Source: Streptomyces zhaozhouensis
GTDB lineage: Bacteria > Actinomycetota > Actinomycetes > Streptomycetales > Streptomycetaceae
Reading direction: 5' to 3'
DNA: 64,000 bases
Assembly: GCF_900230195.1 (NCBI RefSeq)
Contig: NZ_OCNE01000019.1
Location: 1-64,000 of the forward strand
Shown one piece after another: positions 1 to 8,384 of the stretch (position 1 is its first letter; each line of letters starts with the position of its first letter). Both the position numbers and the translations under genes were made by a program. The notes under the pieces were generated by a model. The model was not told the origin of the DNA and searched no databases. It was given only the letters and a program-made list of their open reading frames with translations.

Positions 1-416
1 GCCTCGTCGCCGGCGCGGCCCACCCAGTCGGTGGCGTCGCCGAGCGCGGACTGCGCGGAGGCCAGATCCGCTTGCGCGGTGATCGCGCGGTCCAACGCCC
101 GATCGGCCATGCCCTGCGCGGTCTGCAACTTCGGCCAGTAGGTATGCAGCGCCTGCGCGCAGAGGGAATACGAATCCTCCAGCTTCGTCAGGTTGTCCGG
201 GACACCGTCGAACTCACGGCGGAACGCGTCCGCCGACAGCCCCGCCCACTCCAGCATGGCGCGCTCACCCGCCATGCCGCGAATCTTGCCGAGAGCCTCG
301 CCGACGTCATCGGCGAACTCCTGCAAGTCATCCGCGAGTTCGCGCACCTCATCGGGATCGCCAGGCGTCGGGTCGCGATCCATGTCCACCGGCGTCCAGT
401 CAGACGGTCGCACCAC
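1..416 (-). CDS. N-terminal part of a T7SS-secreted polymorphic toxin (partial)
   Basis: Reading leftward from the GTG at 416 gives about 138 residues before the window ends, beginning VRPSDWTPVDMDRDPTPGD and continuing with DEVRELADDLQEFADDVGEALGKI, then an ALDRAITAQADLASAQSALGDATDWVGRAGDEA helix. This is the conserved helical N-terminal T7SS signal/WXG-like domain that starts many Streptomyces polymorphic toxins; the toxin domain itself would lie to the left of the window and cannot be seen. The GTG at 416 is chosen because homologues begin with this RPSDW motif and a G-rich stretch (426-431) lies about ten bases upstream; GTG at 413 and TTG at 425 are alternatives, and an in-frame stop lies at 435-437. 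Family assignment is from remembered homologues; the toxin type is unknown. Confidence 0.8.
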   Translation of the reverse strand, partial: MVRPSDWTPVDMDRDPTPGDPDEVRELADDLQEFADDVGEALGKIRGMAGERAMLEWAGLSADAFRREFDGVPDNLTKLEDSYSLCAQALHTYWPKLQTAQGMADRALDRAITAQADLASAQSALGDATDWVGRAGDE

Positions 417-469
417 GACACTCAACCCCCCGGTCTACGCACGCGTTGTGACGAAATATTAGGTAATTG

Positions 470-1131
470 CTATGACCGTATCAATCGTTCGTCACCGTGA
501 TGCGCCTGTCTCTGACACCCTGTGCGGCGATGCCCAATCCATCCTTCTGGGAGGGGCGGTCTCCTCGGCAAAGCGCCAGCTCCGGTGACGCGGGCGGAGG
601 TTGGGGCGAAGGGTGGTGGCGAGGCGGTGGTGACGACGAGCAGGTCCTCCGCCCAGTGCGGTCCCGTGCCCGGGTGGTGGTGGAGGACCTGCCGGGGCGC
701 GAGTTCCTCGGGGCATTTCGCCCAGCGCGGCACGTCCCGCAGCGGGGCGCCGTCGAGGGCGGCGGCGTGCAGGAGGCAGGACAGCCATGTGCAGGCACAG
801 GTGTCGGCCATGTGCCGGTAGTGGGCGGCGCCTCGTCCTGGCCAACGGAGACCGGCACCCAGGTGCCGGCGACAAAGGCCCGGCCACGCAGCTCCGCGGT
901 GAGGGTGCCGGCCGCACCACGTGATTCGGTGACCAGCGCAACGACTGCTGCCCGGGAACCAGTTCCCGCGGGTCGAGGGTGACGACGGACCCTCGGCGGG
1001 TCCGCGACCATCAGCAGCAACCGGCCCCGGCCGACCCGCCCGACGCCCCCAGCACTCGGAGACCGTGAAGATGCGCGGTCGAGCAGGTTGACGGCCGTGC
1101 CGCCGCCGCGAGCGAACCGCACGGGCACCAC
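470..1131 (-). pseudogene. frameshifted unrecognised protein in mobile-element cargo
   Basis: Two minus-strand frames each look protein-like over half of this stretch. From 1131 to about 830 one frame reads VPVRFARGGGTAVNLLDR, then LLLMVADPPRV and GRAFVAGTWVPVSV. From about 830 to 470 the neighbouring frame reads HYRHMADTCACTWLSCLLHA, then PRWAKCPEELAPRQVLHHHP. One missing C in the GCCGCCC run near 827-831 would join them as PPHYRHMADTC. I do not recognise the family. The reading is an inference from composition and amino-acid plausibility; an upstream frame (1140-1200) also looks broken, so more than one lesion is likely. It sits between the toxin fragment and the integrase remnant and is probably decayed cargo. 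Confidence 0.45.
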
Positions 1132-1210
1132 GACGCACTCGGCCGCCCGTACTCCCCGCGCCCCTGCTCGTTCTTCCGGCCCAGCACGCGCCAGGCGTGC
1201 CCGAGCAGGC

Positions 1211-1666
<456 letters not shown>

Positions 1667-1886
1667 CGGATCTGTTGCGATGTCGCGTGCCGTTCGAGCG
1701 TCGGCTCCTCAGGAGCGTTCCGCCCTCCCATGTCAGCGGGCAGCGCTAACCTCGGACGAACGGTTCCCCCATGACCCACGACAAGGCCCCGCCATGACCC
1801 GCGCATCTGAGACACAGCCAGCTTCTCTTTCACTCACAGAAGGCAAAGGAGTGGCAAACCCCTCCTAACGCCGCAGGTCAAAAAGG

Positions 1887-2037
1887 GTCCTCCCCGCGCG
1901 AGCGGGGGTGTCCCGCGGGTGGCCGGCTGCCCCCGCTGCGAGGACCTGTCCTCCCCGCGCGAGCGGGGGTGTCCCGTCACGACTGACGACGAGGAGGGGT
2001 GGGGCGAGGTCCTCCCCGCGCGAGCGGGGGTGTCCCG
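1887..2037 (+). CRISPR. three-repeat type I-E-like CRISPR array, no cas genes
   Basis: Three identical 29-bp repeats lie at 1887-1915, 1948-1976 and 2009-2037, separated by two different 32-bp spacers (1916-1947 and 1977-2008). The repeat core CTCCCCGCGCGAGCGGGG is a short hairpin, and the length and layout (29 + 32) are those of subtype I-E arrays in actinobacteria and E. coli, which fixes the orientation as plus by analogy. After the third repeat there is no further recognisable copy, so it is a very short array. No cas gene occurs anywhere in the window. It lies inside decayed mobile-element DNA. Confidence 0.92.
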
Positions 2038-2950
2038 GGCAGCGCGGAGCGCGGTGATTCCCATCGGCCCGCGCCTCCAGCTTCTCCCGGGCACAACATG
2101 CGACCCACCCGAACGAGCGCGCCCGTTGCCCGGCATTCGGACGATGAAGGTGAGCAGCCGGGTCTCTGCGGTGGGTTTTCATGACTGACGCAAACGGATC
2201 GCCAAGCGCCGGGCCGCCAAGGAACGATGCCACCGTCTGCGCGACGAGCTCCCGGCGCGCGGGGCGTGTCGCAACAGCCTAGTGGCCGACGCCCACGTCG
2301 ACCCGCTGAGCGAGGAGCAGCGGGCGCGGGCCGCACGCAGGGCGTGGGGTGGAGCGGAGTCCGCCCGTGCCGGGGCGAGGGCGTCGGGCCGCGATCGCCC
2401 GGTTGATCGGGCAGACCGAGCGCGACGTGCGTGACCTCTTCAAGGGCGAGTTGGCAGCGCGCGCGGCAGCCGGCAGCCCGGGGCGCGTGCGGAGCCCGAC
2501 GACACCCTCGCTCAACTGCGGGCGTCCAGCGGGCCGTAGACGAGGTCGCTGCGGCACGCGACGCCTACGCCGAAGCGAGCACCGACGCGCTGCCGCCGCA
2601 CGTGGAAGGCACGTGGCCGAGCGGACAGGGCGCTGGGCGCTTCGCCGAGGTGCGCGCGACCACCGGGCTCGTTCCGCCCCGTCCCGTCCGCGGCGCGTCC
2701 AGCGCACCGTGCGCGACAGGCGCGGAGCCGGAGGCGATCAGGCACGTTGACGCGTGCCGGCCCGGTTCGCCGCACGTCACCCGGACACGGAAACCGTCCA
2801 CCAGCCGTAACACCTCTGAGCGCTCTTTCCCGTCCGGCGTCGCCGGAAAGCCACTTCGTGCGGTGGCTTTCCGGAAGCGTGGCCCTTCATTTCTCCTGCC
2901 CTTCCCCCACGGAGCCGATCAGCCATGCTTCTTCCCGCGAGCCCCACCTG
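2038..2950. other. gene-poor remnant DNA
   Basis: No convincing intact gene. Short stretches have coding character in changing frames (for example AKRRAAKERCHRLRDEL near 2200-2270 and LIGQTERDVRDLFKGELAAR near 2400-2460, plus strand), as expected for rotted plasmid or ICE genes, but none can be assigned. Confidence 0.5.
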
Positions 2951-3010
2951 AGGCTCACCGACGTACTGACCGAACTGGACATCGCCCGAGCCGCCTTCCA
3001 TCGGGGTCGG
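2951..3010 (+). pseudogene. remnant of excisionase-like winged HTH (xis)
   Basis: The plus frame reads RLTDVLTELDIARAAFHRG, which matches the first helices of the small excisionase/HTH proteins that normally precede actinobacterial ICE integrases. The expected continuation (a basic wing ending in an RRADLDAW-type motif) is absent because the frame drifts after about 3010. No start codon with a ribosome binding site is evident. The assignment rests on remembered family patterns and on its position immediately before the integrase remnant. Confidence 0.5.
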
Positions 3011-3094
3011 GAACCGGCAGCACTCCAGGAGCTTCCCCCTGAAACCCCAGGCCGACGGCCGCCGGTCCGAGCCGAGGGGGCGCTCCGCCGCGGC

Positions 3095-3543
3095 GAGCGC
3101 TACGACACGAACACCGGGCTGCCGGCTTCCGAACTGCGGGCTCTGAGGGGCGCGGTCACCTGGTATGACCACACCCGCGCCTTTGTCGACCGCGAGCGGG
3201 AGACGATCCCCGCCAATTCCCGCCGCGACGGCTCTTCCGCACCGGCCGCGAGGGTGTCCTCCAGGAGAGCGGCTACGGCGAGGTCTGGGCCCGCGCGCGC
3301 GAAGCGGCTCTGACCGAGGAGGAGGCGGCCACACGACTCGCCCGCCGCCCCTACGACCTGCGGCACGCGGGCGTCTCGTTCTGGCTCAGCTCCGGCGTCG
3401 ACCCCGCCGAGTGTGCCCGCCGCGCCGGGCACAGCCTCGCCGTGCACTTCCGCGTCTACGCAAAGGTCCGCGCCCAGAGCGAGGAACGCTCCAACCACCG
3501 CATCGAGACCGCCATGAGGGAATGGGACGCGTCGCAGCGGTAG
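3095..3543 (+). pseudogene. decayed site-specific tyrosine integrase
   Basis: Two pieces of one integrase family are visible. At 3095-3196 a frame reads ERYDTNTGLPASELRAL, then VTWYDHTRAFVDRE, matching the start of Streptomyces ICE integrases. At about 3220-3543 another frame reads GREGVLQESGYGEVWARARE, RPYDLRHAGVSFW, ARRAGHS and FRVYAK, ending at TAG 3541. The latter is the catalytic C-terminus: Arg-His of box II, the GHS motif and the nucleophile Tyr are kept, but the box I Arg and roughly 250 central residues are missing and the pieces are out of frame. The enzyme must be inactive. It ends 195 bp before tRNA-Tyr, the attachment target known for SLP1-type elements, so this is the right end of an old insertion. 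Confidence 0.8.
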
Positions 3544-3737
3544 GCACGGAAGCACCCCGAACGCGAAGGACGTCTGGGGGACGCATGGGGGACACGGGCT
3601 GACACGCACCGAGATACCCTCGGGGCGAAACGGCACATAGAGGGCTTTTCGACTCTCGCCCGTTCGAACACTCCCAGCCCAGCAAAAAGACCCCCCGCCC
3701 AGCCGTAGTCGCTGGTCAGAGGGCCTTAATCGCACTG

Positions 3738-3790
3738 TGGCGGCGCCAGGATTCGAACCTGGGAAGGCTGAGCCGGCAGATTTACAGTCT
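3738..3790 (-). other. probable attachment site (tRNA-Tyr 3' half)
   Basis: Inferred from the integrase remnant pointing at the intact 3' half of tRNA-Tyr. No second copy of this sequence was seen between 1 and 3700, so the other junction is either left of the window or deleted. Confidence 0.35.
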
Positions 3791-3819
3791 GCTCCCTTTG
3801 GCCGCTCGGGCACACCGCC
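3738..3819 (-). tRNA. tRNA-Tyr (GUA)
   Basis: The minus strand folds as a class II tRNA. The acceptor stem is GGCGGTG/CGCCGCC with discriminator A, the anticodon arm CAGACTGTAAATCTG carries GUA, there is a long variable arm, and the T arm is CCAGGTTCGAATCCTGG. CCA is not encoded. The 3' end faces the integrase remnant on the left, as expected for an attachment site. Confidence 0.97.
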
Positions 3820-3951
3820 TTGCTGCGGTTAAACCATACCCGATGGGTGGGGGTGGTTCGCCACTCGGTTACGCCGGGTCGAACGGGGGCGGCGGTGGCT
3901 AGGCTGTCGGCGACCGTGTCCGATCCGGATGTGTGAGGAGCCCACACCACC

Positions 3952-4440
3952 ATGGCCGACTCCAGTTTCGACATCGTCTCCAAGGTTGATCGGCAGGAGG
4001 TCGACAACGCCCTCAACCAGGCCGCCAAGGAGATCTCCCAGCGCTACGACTTCCGCGGGGTCGGCGCCTCCATCGGCTGGTCGGGGGAGGCGATCGAGAT
4101 TCGGGCCAACGCCGAAGAGCGGGCGAAGGCCATTCTGGACATCTTCCAGTCAAAGCTGATCAAGCGCGGCATCTCGTTGAAGGCGCTGGACTCCGGGGAG
4201 CCGCAGGCGTCGGGGAAGGAGTACCGGCTGGTCTCCACCGTCAAGGAGGGCATCTCCACCGACGACGCCAAGAAGGTCGCCAAGCTGATCAGGGACGAGG
4301 GCCCCAAGGGCGTCAAGGCCCAGGTGCAGGGCGACGAGCTGCGGGTCAGTTCCAAGAGCAGGGACTCCCTCCAGGAGGTGCAGCGCCTGGTGAAGGAGGC
4401 GGACTTCGACTTCGCGGTGCAGTTCGTCAACTACCGGTGA
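3952..4440 (+). CDS. yajQ: YajQ/UPF0234 nucleotide-binding protein
   Basis: A cytoplasmic 162-residue protein, the usual family length. It begins ADSSFDIVSKVDRQEVDNAL and ends in FDFAVQFVNYR, both family hallmarks, with the QRYDFRG and ERAKAILDIFQSKLIKRG segments between. YajQ proteins have two ferredoxin-like folds; the Xanthomonas member binds cyclic di-GMP and acts with a transcription factor, and others bind nucleotides or RNA. Whether this one binds cyclic di-GMP is unknown. The ATG at 3952 follows GAGGAG at a rather long spacing of about twelve bases. It is the first chromosomal gene after the tRNA and is followed 46 bp later by corA on the same strand. Confidence 0.93.
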   Translation: MADSSFDIVSKVDRQEVDNALNQAAKEISQRYDFRGVGASIGWSGEAIEIRANAEERAKAILDIFQSKLIKRGISLKALDSGEPQASGKEYRLVSTVKEGISTDDAKKVAKLIRDEGPKGVKAQVQGDELRVSSKSRDSLQEVQRLVKEADFDFAVQFVNYR

Positions 4441-4486
4441 CCTCGGGGCCGGTGGGCGCGGCGTCAGGGGGCGATCAGGAGGTGGC

Positions 4487-5596
4487 ATGAGCGTGATCCG
4501 TCCGCTGCGCGCGGCGTTCGAGGCGGCCTGGCGGCCGCGCGCGGCCGAGCCGGTGGCCGCGGTCGACGACGGCGGCGGCCCCACGGGCGACGCCGTCGTC
4601 GACTGCGCGGTCTACCGCGATGGGGTGCGCCACCCCGGCCCGCGCGATCCCGCCGCCGCCATCGCGCGGGTGCGGCGCCGGGGCGCGCGCGGGATGTTCG
4701 TGTGGATCGGCCTCTTCGAGCCGACGGAGAGCGAACTGGCGGGTGTGGCCGAGCAGTTCGGCCTGCACCCGTTGGCCGTCGAGGACGCCGTCCATGCCCA
4801 CCAGCGGCCCAAGCTGGAGCGTTACGACGAGACCTTGTTCATGGTGCTCAAGACGGTGCGCTATGTCAGCCACGGTGAACTGACCTCGACCAGCGAGGTG
4901 GTGGAGACCGGCGAGATCATGGTCTTCGTCGGCGCCGACTTCGTGATCACGGTGCGGCACGGCGCCCACGGCGCGCTGGGCGCGCTGCGGCGGCGGCTGG
5001 AGGAGGACCCGGAGCAGTTGGCGAAGGGCCCGGCGTCGGTGCTGCACGCGATCGCCGACCAGGTGGTCGACCACTATCTGGACGTGGCGGCCGACGTCAG
5101 GAAGGACATCGACGAGGTCGAGTCGGCCGTCTTCGCCGACACCAGGGGCGACGCCTCGCAGGTGGGACGGATCTACCAGCTCAAGCGCGAACTGCTGGAG
5201 CTGAAGCGGGCGGTCACGCCGCTTGACCGGCCACTCCAGCAGCTGTCGGAGACGCCGATCGGGGTGGTCCACCCGGAGATCCGCAGCTACTTCCGGGACG
5301 TCGCGGACCATCTGAGCCGGGTCTCCGACCAGGTCAACGGGTATGACGCCCTGATCGACTCGATCCTCCAGGCGAACCTGGCGCAGGTGCAGGCGACGCA
5401 GAACGAGGACATGCGCAAGATCACGGCGTGGGCGGCGATCATCGCCGTGCCGACGATGGTCTGCGGGGTCTACGGGATGAACTTCAAGCACATGCCGGAG
5501 CTGGGCTGGCGGTTCGGCTACCCGCTGGTGCTCACGGTCATCGCGACGGCCAGCTGGCTGATCCACCGGGGGTTTCGGCGGAACGGCTGGCTCTGA
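4487..5596 (+). CDS. corA: CorA-family magnesium/divalent cation transporter
   Basis: A 369-residue membrane channel subunit. A long, acidic N-terminal cytoplasmic domain (about 1-305) is followed by two C-terminal membrane helices (about 311-329 and 344-362). The signature GMN motif lies at 330-332 in VYGMNFKHMPELGW, in the periplasm-facing loop that selects hydrated magnesium, and the short basic tail ends HRGFRRNGWL. CorA works as a homopentamer. AGGAGG sits four bases before the ATG. It starts 46 bp after yajQ and may be co-transcribed. Family members can also move cobalt or zinc, so the substrate is inferred from the GMN motif. Confidence 0.95.
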   Translation: MSVIRPLRAAFEAAWRPRAAEPVAAVDDGGGPTGDAVVDCAVYRDGVRHPGPRDPAAAIARVRRRGARGMFVWIGLFEPTESELAGVAEQFGLHPLAVEDAVHAHQRPKLERYDETLFMVLKTVRYVSHGELTSTSEVVETGEIMVFVGADFVITVRHGAHGALGALRRRLEEDPEQLAKGPASVLHAIADQVVDHYLDVAADVRKDIDEVESAVFADTRGDASQVGRIYQLKRELLELKRAVTPLDRPLQQLSETPIGVVHPEIRSYFRDVADHLSRVSDQVNGYDALIDSILQANLAQVQATQNEDMRKITAWAAIIAVPTMVCGVYGMNFKHMPELGWRFGYPLVLTVIATASWLIHRGFRRNGWL

Positions 5597-6067
5597 GCCG
5601 CGAGCGAGGGCGCCGGGGAACGGGCGCGGGGCGCGCACGCCCGGCGCGGGCGCGGGCGCGGGGCGACGCGTGACGGGAGCGGGCGCGGGGCGACGCGCGA
5701 CGGGAGCGCACGGCGGGAACGGGCGACTGGTTCGCGAACGCGACGGGTCGCGTGGCGCCGAGAACCGGCGCGTGCCCCGAGGCGGTGCGCCGCGGTGCGC
5801 GCCCCGGGCGCGAGGCCGGAGGCGCGCTCCGGGCGGTGCGCCGACGGGGTGTCGGGTCGCCGACCGGCCCGAACCCGCCGGGGAACCGACCGCGCCCCCG
5901 GGTGTGATCTCGCACACGCTGTCGAGCCGGGACGTGCGCTGGTCGCGACCTCCGGCACGCGCTCAGGGGGGTGCCCGGTGGTCGCGGCGGCGGCGGACGG
6001 GGGTGGCGGCACGAAAGCCGGACATGGCCGTTACGGATCAACAGCAGCGCTGAGGGCTTCCATTCCT
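5597..6067. other. GC-rich intergenic region without a supported gene
   Basis: Extreme G/C content leaves all frames open, but no frame resembles a protein. It contains a 27-bp tandem duplication and several GCGCGGGG runs. The end of this stretch must carry the dedA promoter; TAGCCT at 6068-6073, seven bases before the ATG, would suit a leaderless message. Confidence 0.6.
5654..5707. repeat. 27-bp tandem duplication
   Basis: Two adjacent 27-bp units (5654-5680 and 5681-5707) differ at one position (T or C). Confidence 0.8.
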
Positions 6068-6080
6068 TAGCCTTGCGGAC

Positions 6081-6761
6081 ATGAACGATGCCATCCTCCA
6101 GGCGGTCGAGGACTTCGTCGCCACCCCCTGGGTGTATCTGGCGTTGTACGCCATCGCCATGCTCGACGGATTCTTCCCCGTGGTGCCCAGCGAGACGCTG
6201 GTCATCACCCTGGCGGTCTTCGCTGCCGCGAACGGTGAGCCCAATGTGGTGCTGATCATCGTGGTGGCCGCGCTGGGCGCGTTCACGGGGGATCACATCT
6301 CGTACTACATAGGGCGGAAGTCCGGCGCGCGGATCTACGCCAAGCTCAAACCGGGCTCGCGCACCCGCAAGGCGTACGACGCGGTGGCCAGGATGCTGGA
6401 GAAGCGCGGCGGCCTGGTGCTGGTGGTCGCCCGCTACATCCCGGGCGGGCGGACGGCGGCGACGCTGACCACGGGGGCCACGGGCTACCCGCTGCGTTCG
6501 TTCACGCTCTACGACACGGTCGCCGCGATCTCCTGGGCGGTGTACTCGACGGCCATCGGCTACATAGGCGGTCACGCCTTCGAGGAGGAGCCGCTGCGCG
6601 GCGTGATGCTCGGGCTCGGTCTGGCGCTGGGGATCACGCTGCTCCACGAGGGGATCCGCTATCTGCGGGAGCGCTATGTGACCGCGAAGAAGGGCGAGGG
6701 GGCGCGCGAGGAGGAGGAAGCCGCCGGCGCGCGCGCCGAGGAGGCCGCCAAGCGGCAGTGA
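6081..6761 (+). CDS. DedA-family integral membrane protein
   Basis: A 226-residue inner-membrane protein of the DedA/SNARE-associated family. Recognisable segments are LDGFFPVVPSETLVITLA, GAFTGDHISYYIGRKSGARI, VVARYIPGGRTAATLTTGA and the late transmembrane stretch SFTLYDTVAAISWAVYSTAIGYIGG. DedA proteins contribute to envelope integrity and membrane potential, and recent work links relatives to undecaprenyl phosphate or phospholipid translocation; which applies here is unknown. The last 35 residues form a highly charged cytoplasmic tail (EEEEAAGARAEEAAKRQ). A perfect hairpin terminator follows within 20 bp, so it is probably a single-gene unit. Confidence 0.92.
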   Translation: MNDAILQAVEDFVATPWVYLALYAIAMLDGFFPVVPSETLVITLAVFAAANGEPNVVLIIVVAALGAFTGDHISYYIGRKSGARIYAKLKPGSRTRKAYDAVARMLEKRGGLVLVVARYIPGGRTAATLTTGATGYPLRSFTLYDTVAAISWAVYSTAIGYIGGHAFEEEPLRGVMLGLGLALGITLLHEGIRYLRERYVTAKKGEGAREEEEAAGARAEEAAKRQ

Positions 6762-6777
6762 GCCCGAGACGGGGACG

Positions 6778-6824
6778 CGCGCCGAGGGCCCGGGAGAAGG
6801 AGGATCTCCCGGGCCCTCGGCGCG
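6778..6824. terminator. bidirectional hairpin terminator
   Basis: A perfect 20-bp inverted repeat (6778-6797 and 6805-6824) with a 7-base loop lies between dedA and the oppositely oriented yccF/htpX pair. Confidence 0.9.
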
Positions 6825-6895
6825 TTCCGGCGTCCCGACACACGCGGGCCGCCGGTGGCACGGGCCACCACCGGTGGGCAGGGCGGGGCCCCGGG

Positions 6896-6925
6896 GCTGT
6901 GTCGGGCTGTGTCGGGCTGTGTCAG
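6896..6925. repeat. 10-bp tandem repeat, three copies
   Basis: GCTGTGTCGG is repeated three times, the last with one change, just downstream of yccF. Confidence 0.85.
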
Positions 6926-6951
6926 ACGAACGCGGTGATCGGGGAACGCCG

Positions 6952-7323
6952 TCAGACGGGCACGATCTCGCGCCCGAGCGGCATCAGGGAGACCGGAATC
7001 ATCTTGAAGTGAGCGATGCCAAAGGGGATTCCGATCACGGTCACGCAGAACGCGACACCGGCGGCGATGTGGCCGAGGGTGATCCAGATGCCCGCCACGA
7101 TCAGCCAGATCACGTTGCCCACTCCGGAGGCCACCCCGGCGTCGTGCCGGTCGGTGACGCGGTAGCCGAACGGCCAGAGGGCGTAGCGGGCGATGCGGAA
7201 GCAGGCCAGGCCGAACGGGATGGTGACCACCAGCACGCAGCAGATCGCGCCCGCGATCGCGTAACCGAGTGCCATCCAGAGGCCGGAAAAGATGAGCCAG
7301 ATAACGTTCAGAAGGGTTCGCAC
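6952..7323 (-). CDS. YccF domain membrane protein
   Basis: A 123-residue protein made of two similar halves, each with the YccF pattern: NVIWLIFSGLWMALGYAIAG...IPFGLACFRIA in the first half and NVIWLIVAGIWITLGHIAAG...IPFGIAHFKM in the second. That gives about four membrane segments. The biochemical role of YccF proteins is not established. The GTG start lies 15 bp after htpX on the same strand, so the two are likely co-transcribed. The family is confident; the function is open. Confidence 0.9.
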   Translation of the reverse strand: MRTLLNVIWLIFSGLWMALGYAIAGAICCVLVVTIPFGLACFRIARYALWPFGYRVTDRHDAGVASGVGNVIWLIVAGIWITLGHIAAGVAFCVTVIGIPFGIAHFKMIPVSLMPLGREIVPV

Positions 7324-7338
7324 CCAGACAGCATGGCG

Positions 7339-8199
7339 TCAACGCCCGCCGCCCGCCATCCTTTCCAGCCGGGCGATCCGTTCGGTCATCGGCGGGTGGG
7401 TCGCGAACATCCGCGCCATGCCCTCGCCCCTGCGGAACGGGTTGGCGATCATCAGGTGGCTCGCCGTCTCCAACTGCGGCTCGGGGCGCAACGGCAGCCG
7501 CTGGGTACCGGCGTCCAGCTTCCGCAGCGCGCTGGCCAGGGCGAGCGGGTCGCCGGTGAGCCGGGCGCCGGCCGCGTCCGCCTCGTACTCGCGGGAGCGG
7601 CTGACCGCGAGCCTGATCAGCGAGGCGGCGATCGGCCCGAGGATCATCACCAGCAGCATCCCCACCAGTCCTGGCCCCTCCTCGTCGTCGCGGCCGAGCG
7701 GAAGAAACCAGGCGAAGTTGACCAGGAACATGATCACGGAGGCCATCGCCCCGGCCACCGAGGAGATCAGGATGTCGCGGTTGTAGACATGGCTCAGCTC
7801 GTGTCCGATCACCCCGCGCAGCTCGCGCTCGTCGAGCAGGCGGAGGATGCCCTCCGTGCAGCAGACGGCGGCGTTCCTCGGGTTCCTTCCGGTGGCGAAC
7901 GCGTTGGGCGCCTCGGTGGGCGAGATGTACAGCCGGGGCATCGGCTGGCGGGCCTGGCCGGCCAGCTCGCGGACCATCCGGTAGAGGCCGGGCGCCTCGA
8001 ACTCGCCGACCGGGCGGGCGCGCATGGAGCGCAGCGCGAGCTTGTCGCTGTTCCAGTAGGCGTAGCCGTTGGTGGCCAACGCGACCACCAGGGCGATGAG
8101 CAGCCCGGTGCGGCCGAAGAGGCTGCCGATGACCAGGATCAGTGCGGACATGCCGCCCAGCAGTGCGGCCGTCCTCAGTCCGTTGTGCCGGCGGTGCAC
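7339..8199 (-). CDS. htpX: HtpX-like membrane zinc metalloprotease (M48)
   Basis: A 286-residue integral membrane protease for quality control of membrane proteins. The zinc motif HELSH is at about 133-137 (GVIGHELSHVYNRD), and the third ligand Glu lies in RSREYEADAAGARL. Two N-terminal membrane helices (about 12-45) precede the first domain, and another hydrophobic pair lies around 150-195. The GTG at 8199 is preferred over an upstream ATG at 8241 because GGAGGG lies six bases before it and the length then fits the actinobacterial family. It is followed by yccF and preceded by the terminator of the partial nuo operon. Confidence 0.93.
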   Translation of the reverse strand: MHRRHNGLRTAALLGGMSALILVIGSLFGRTGLLIALVVALATNGYAYWNSDKLALRSMRARPVGEFEAPGLYRMVRELAGQARQPMPRLYISPTEAPNAFATGRNPRNAAVCCTEGILRLLDERELRGVIGHELSHVYNRDILISSVAGAMASVIMFLVNFAWFLPLGRDDEEGPGLVGMLLVMILGPIAASLIRLAVSRSREYEADAAGARLTGDPLALASALRKLDAGTQRLPLRPEPQLETASHLMIANPFRRGEGMARMFATHPPMTERIARLERMAGGGR

Positions 8200-8337
8200 G
8201 GTGTGCCCTCCAGATCGCGCGCGTGGGGGTGCCCGGATCATCCCGGATGGCGGGTATCTCCACTCTCAGTGGACACTCCCGAAGTGCACAACGCCACACG
8301 AAGGGGATGCGTTCCCGAGCGCCCCGGGCGGCGGGCC

Positions 8338-8384
8338 CCGGGCGTGCCGGCGACGCCCCGCCCGCGCCCCGCCGGCACGCCCGG
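8338..8384 (-). terminator. terminator of the partial nuo operon
   Basis: A 14-bp perfect inverted repeat (8338-8351 and 8371-8384) with a 19-base loop starts directly after the nuoN2 stop codon. Confidence 0.75.

Noticed and set aside
2070..2100. Fourth CRISPR repeat
   Set aside because: The sequence one spacer length after repeat 3 shares only a few bases with the repeat.
3600..3737. Second attachment-site copy between integrase and tRNA
   Set aside because: CGTTCGAAC near 3660 resembles a T-loop but no extended match to the tRNA-Tyr 3' end is present.
5597..6067. Possible genes in the GC-rich gap before dedA
   Set aside because: All frames are open but give Arg/Gly/Ala-rich nonsense without start signals.
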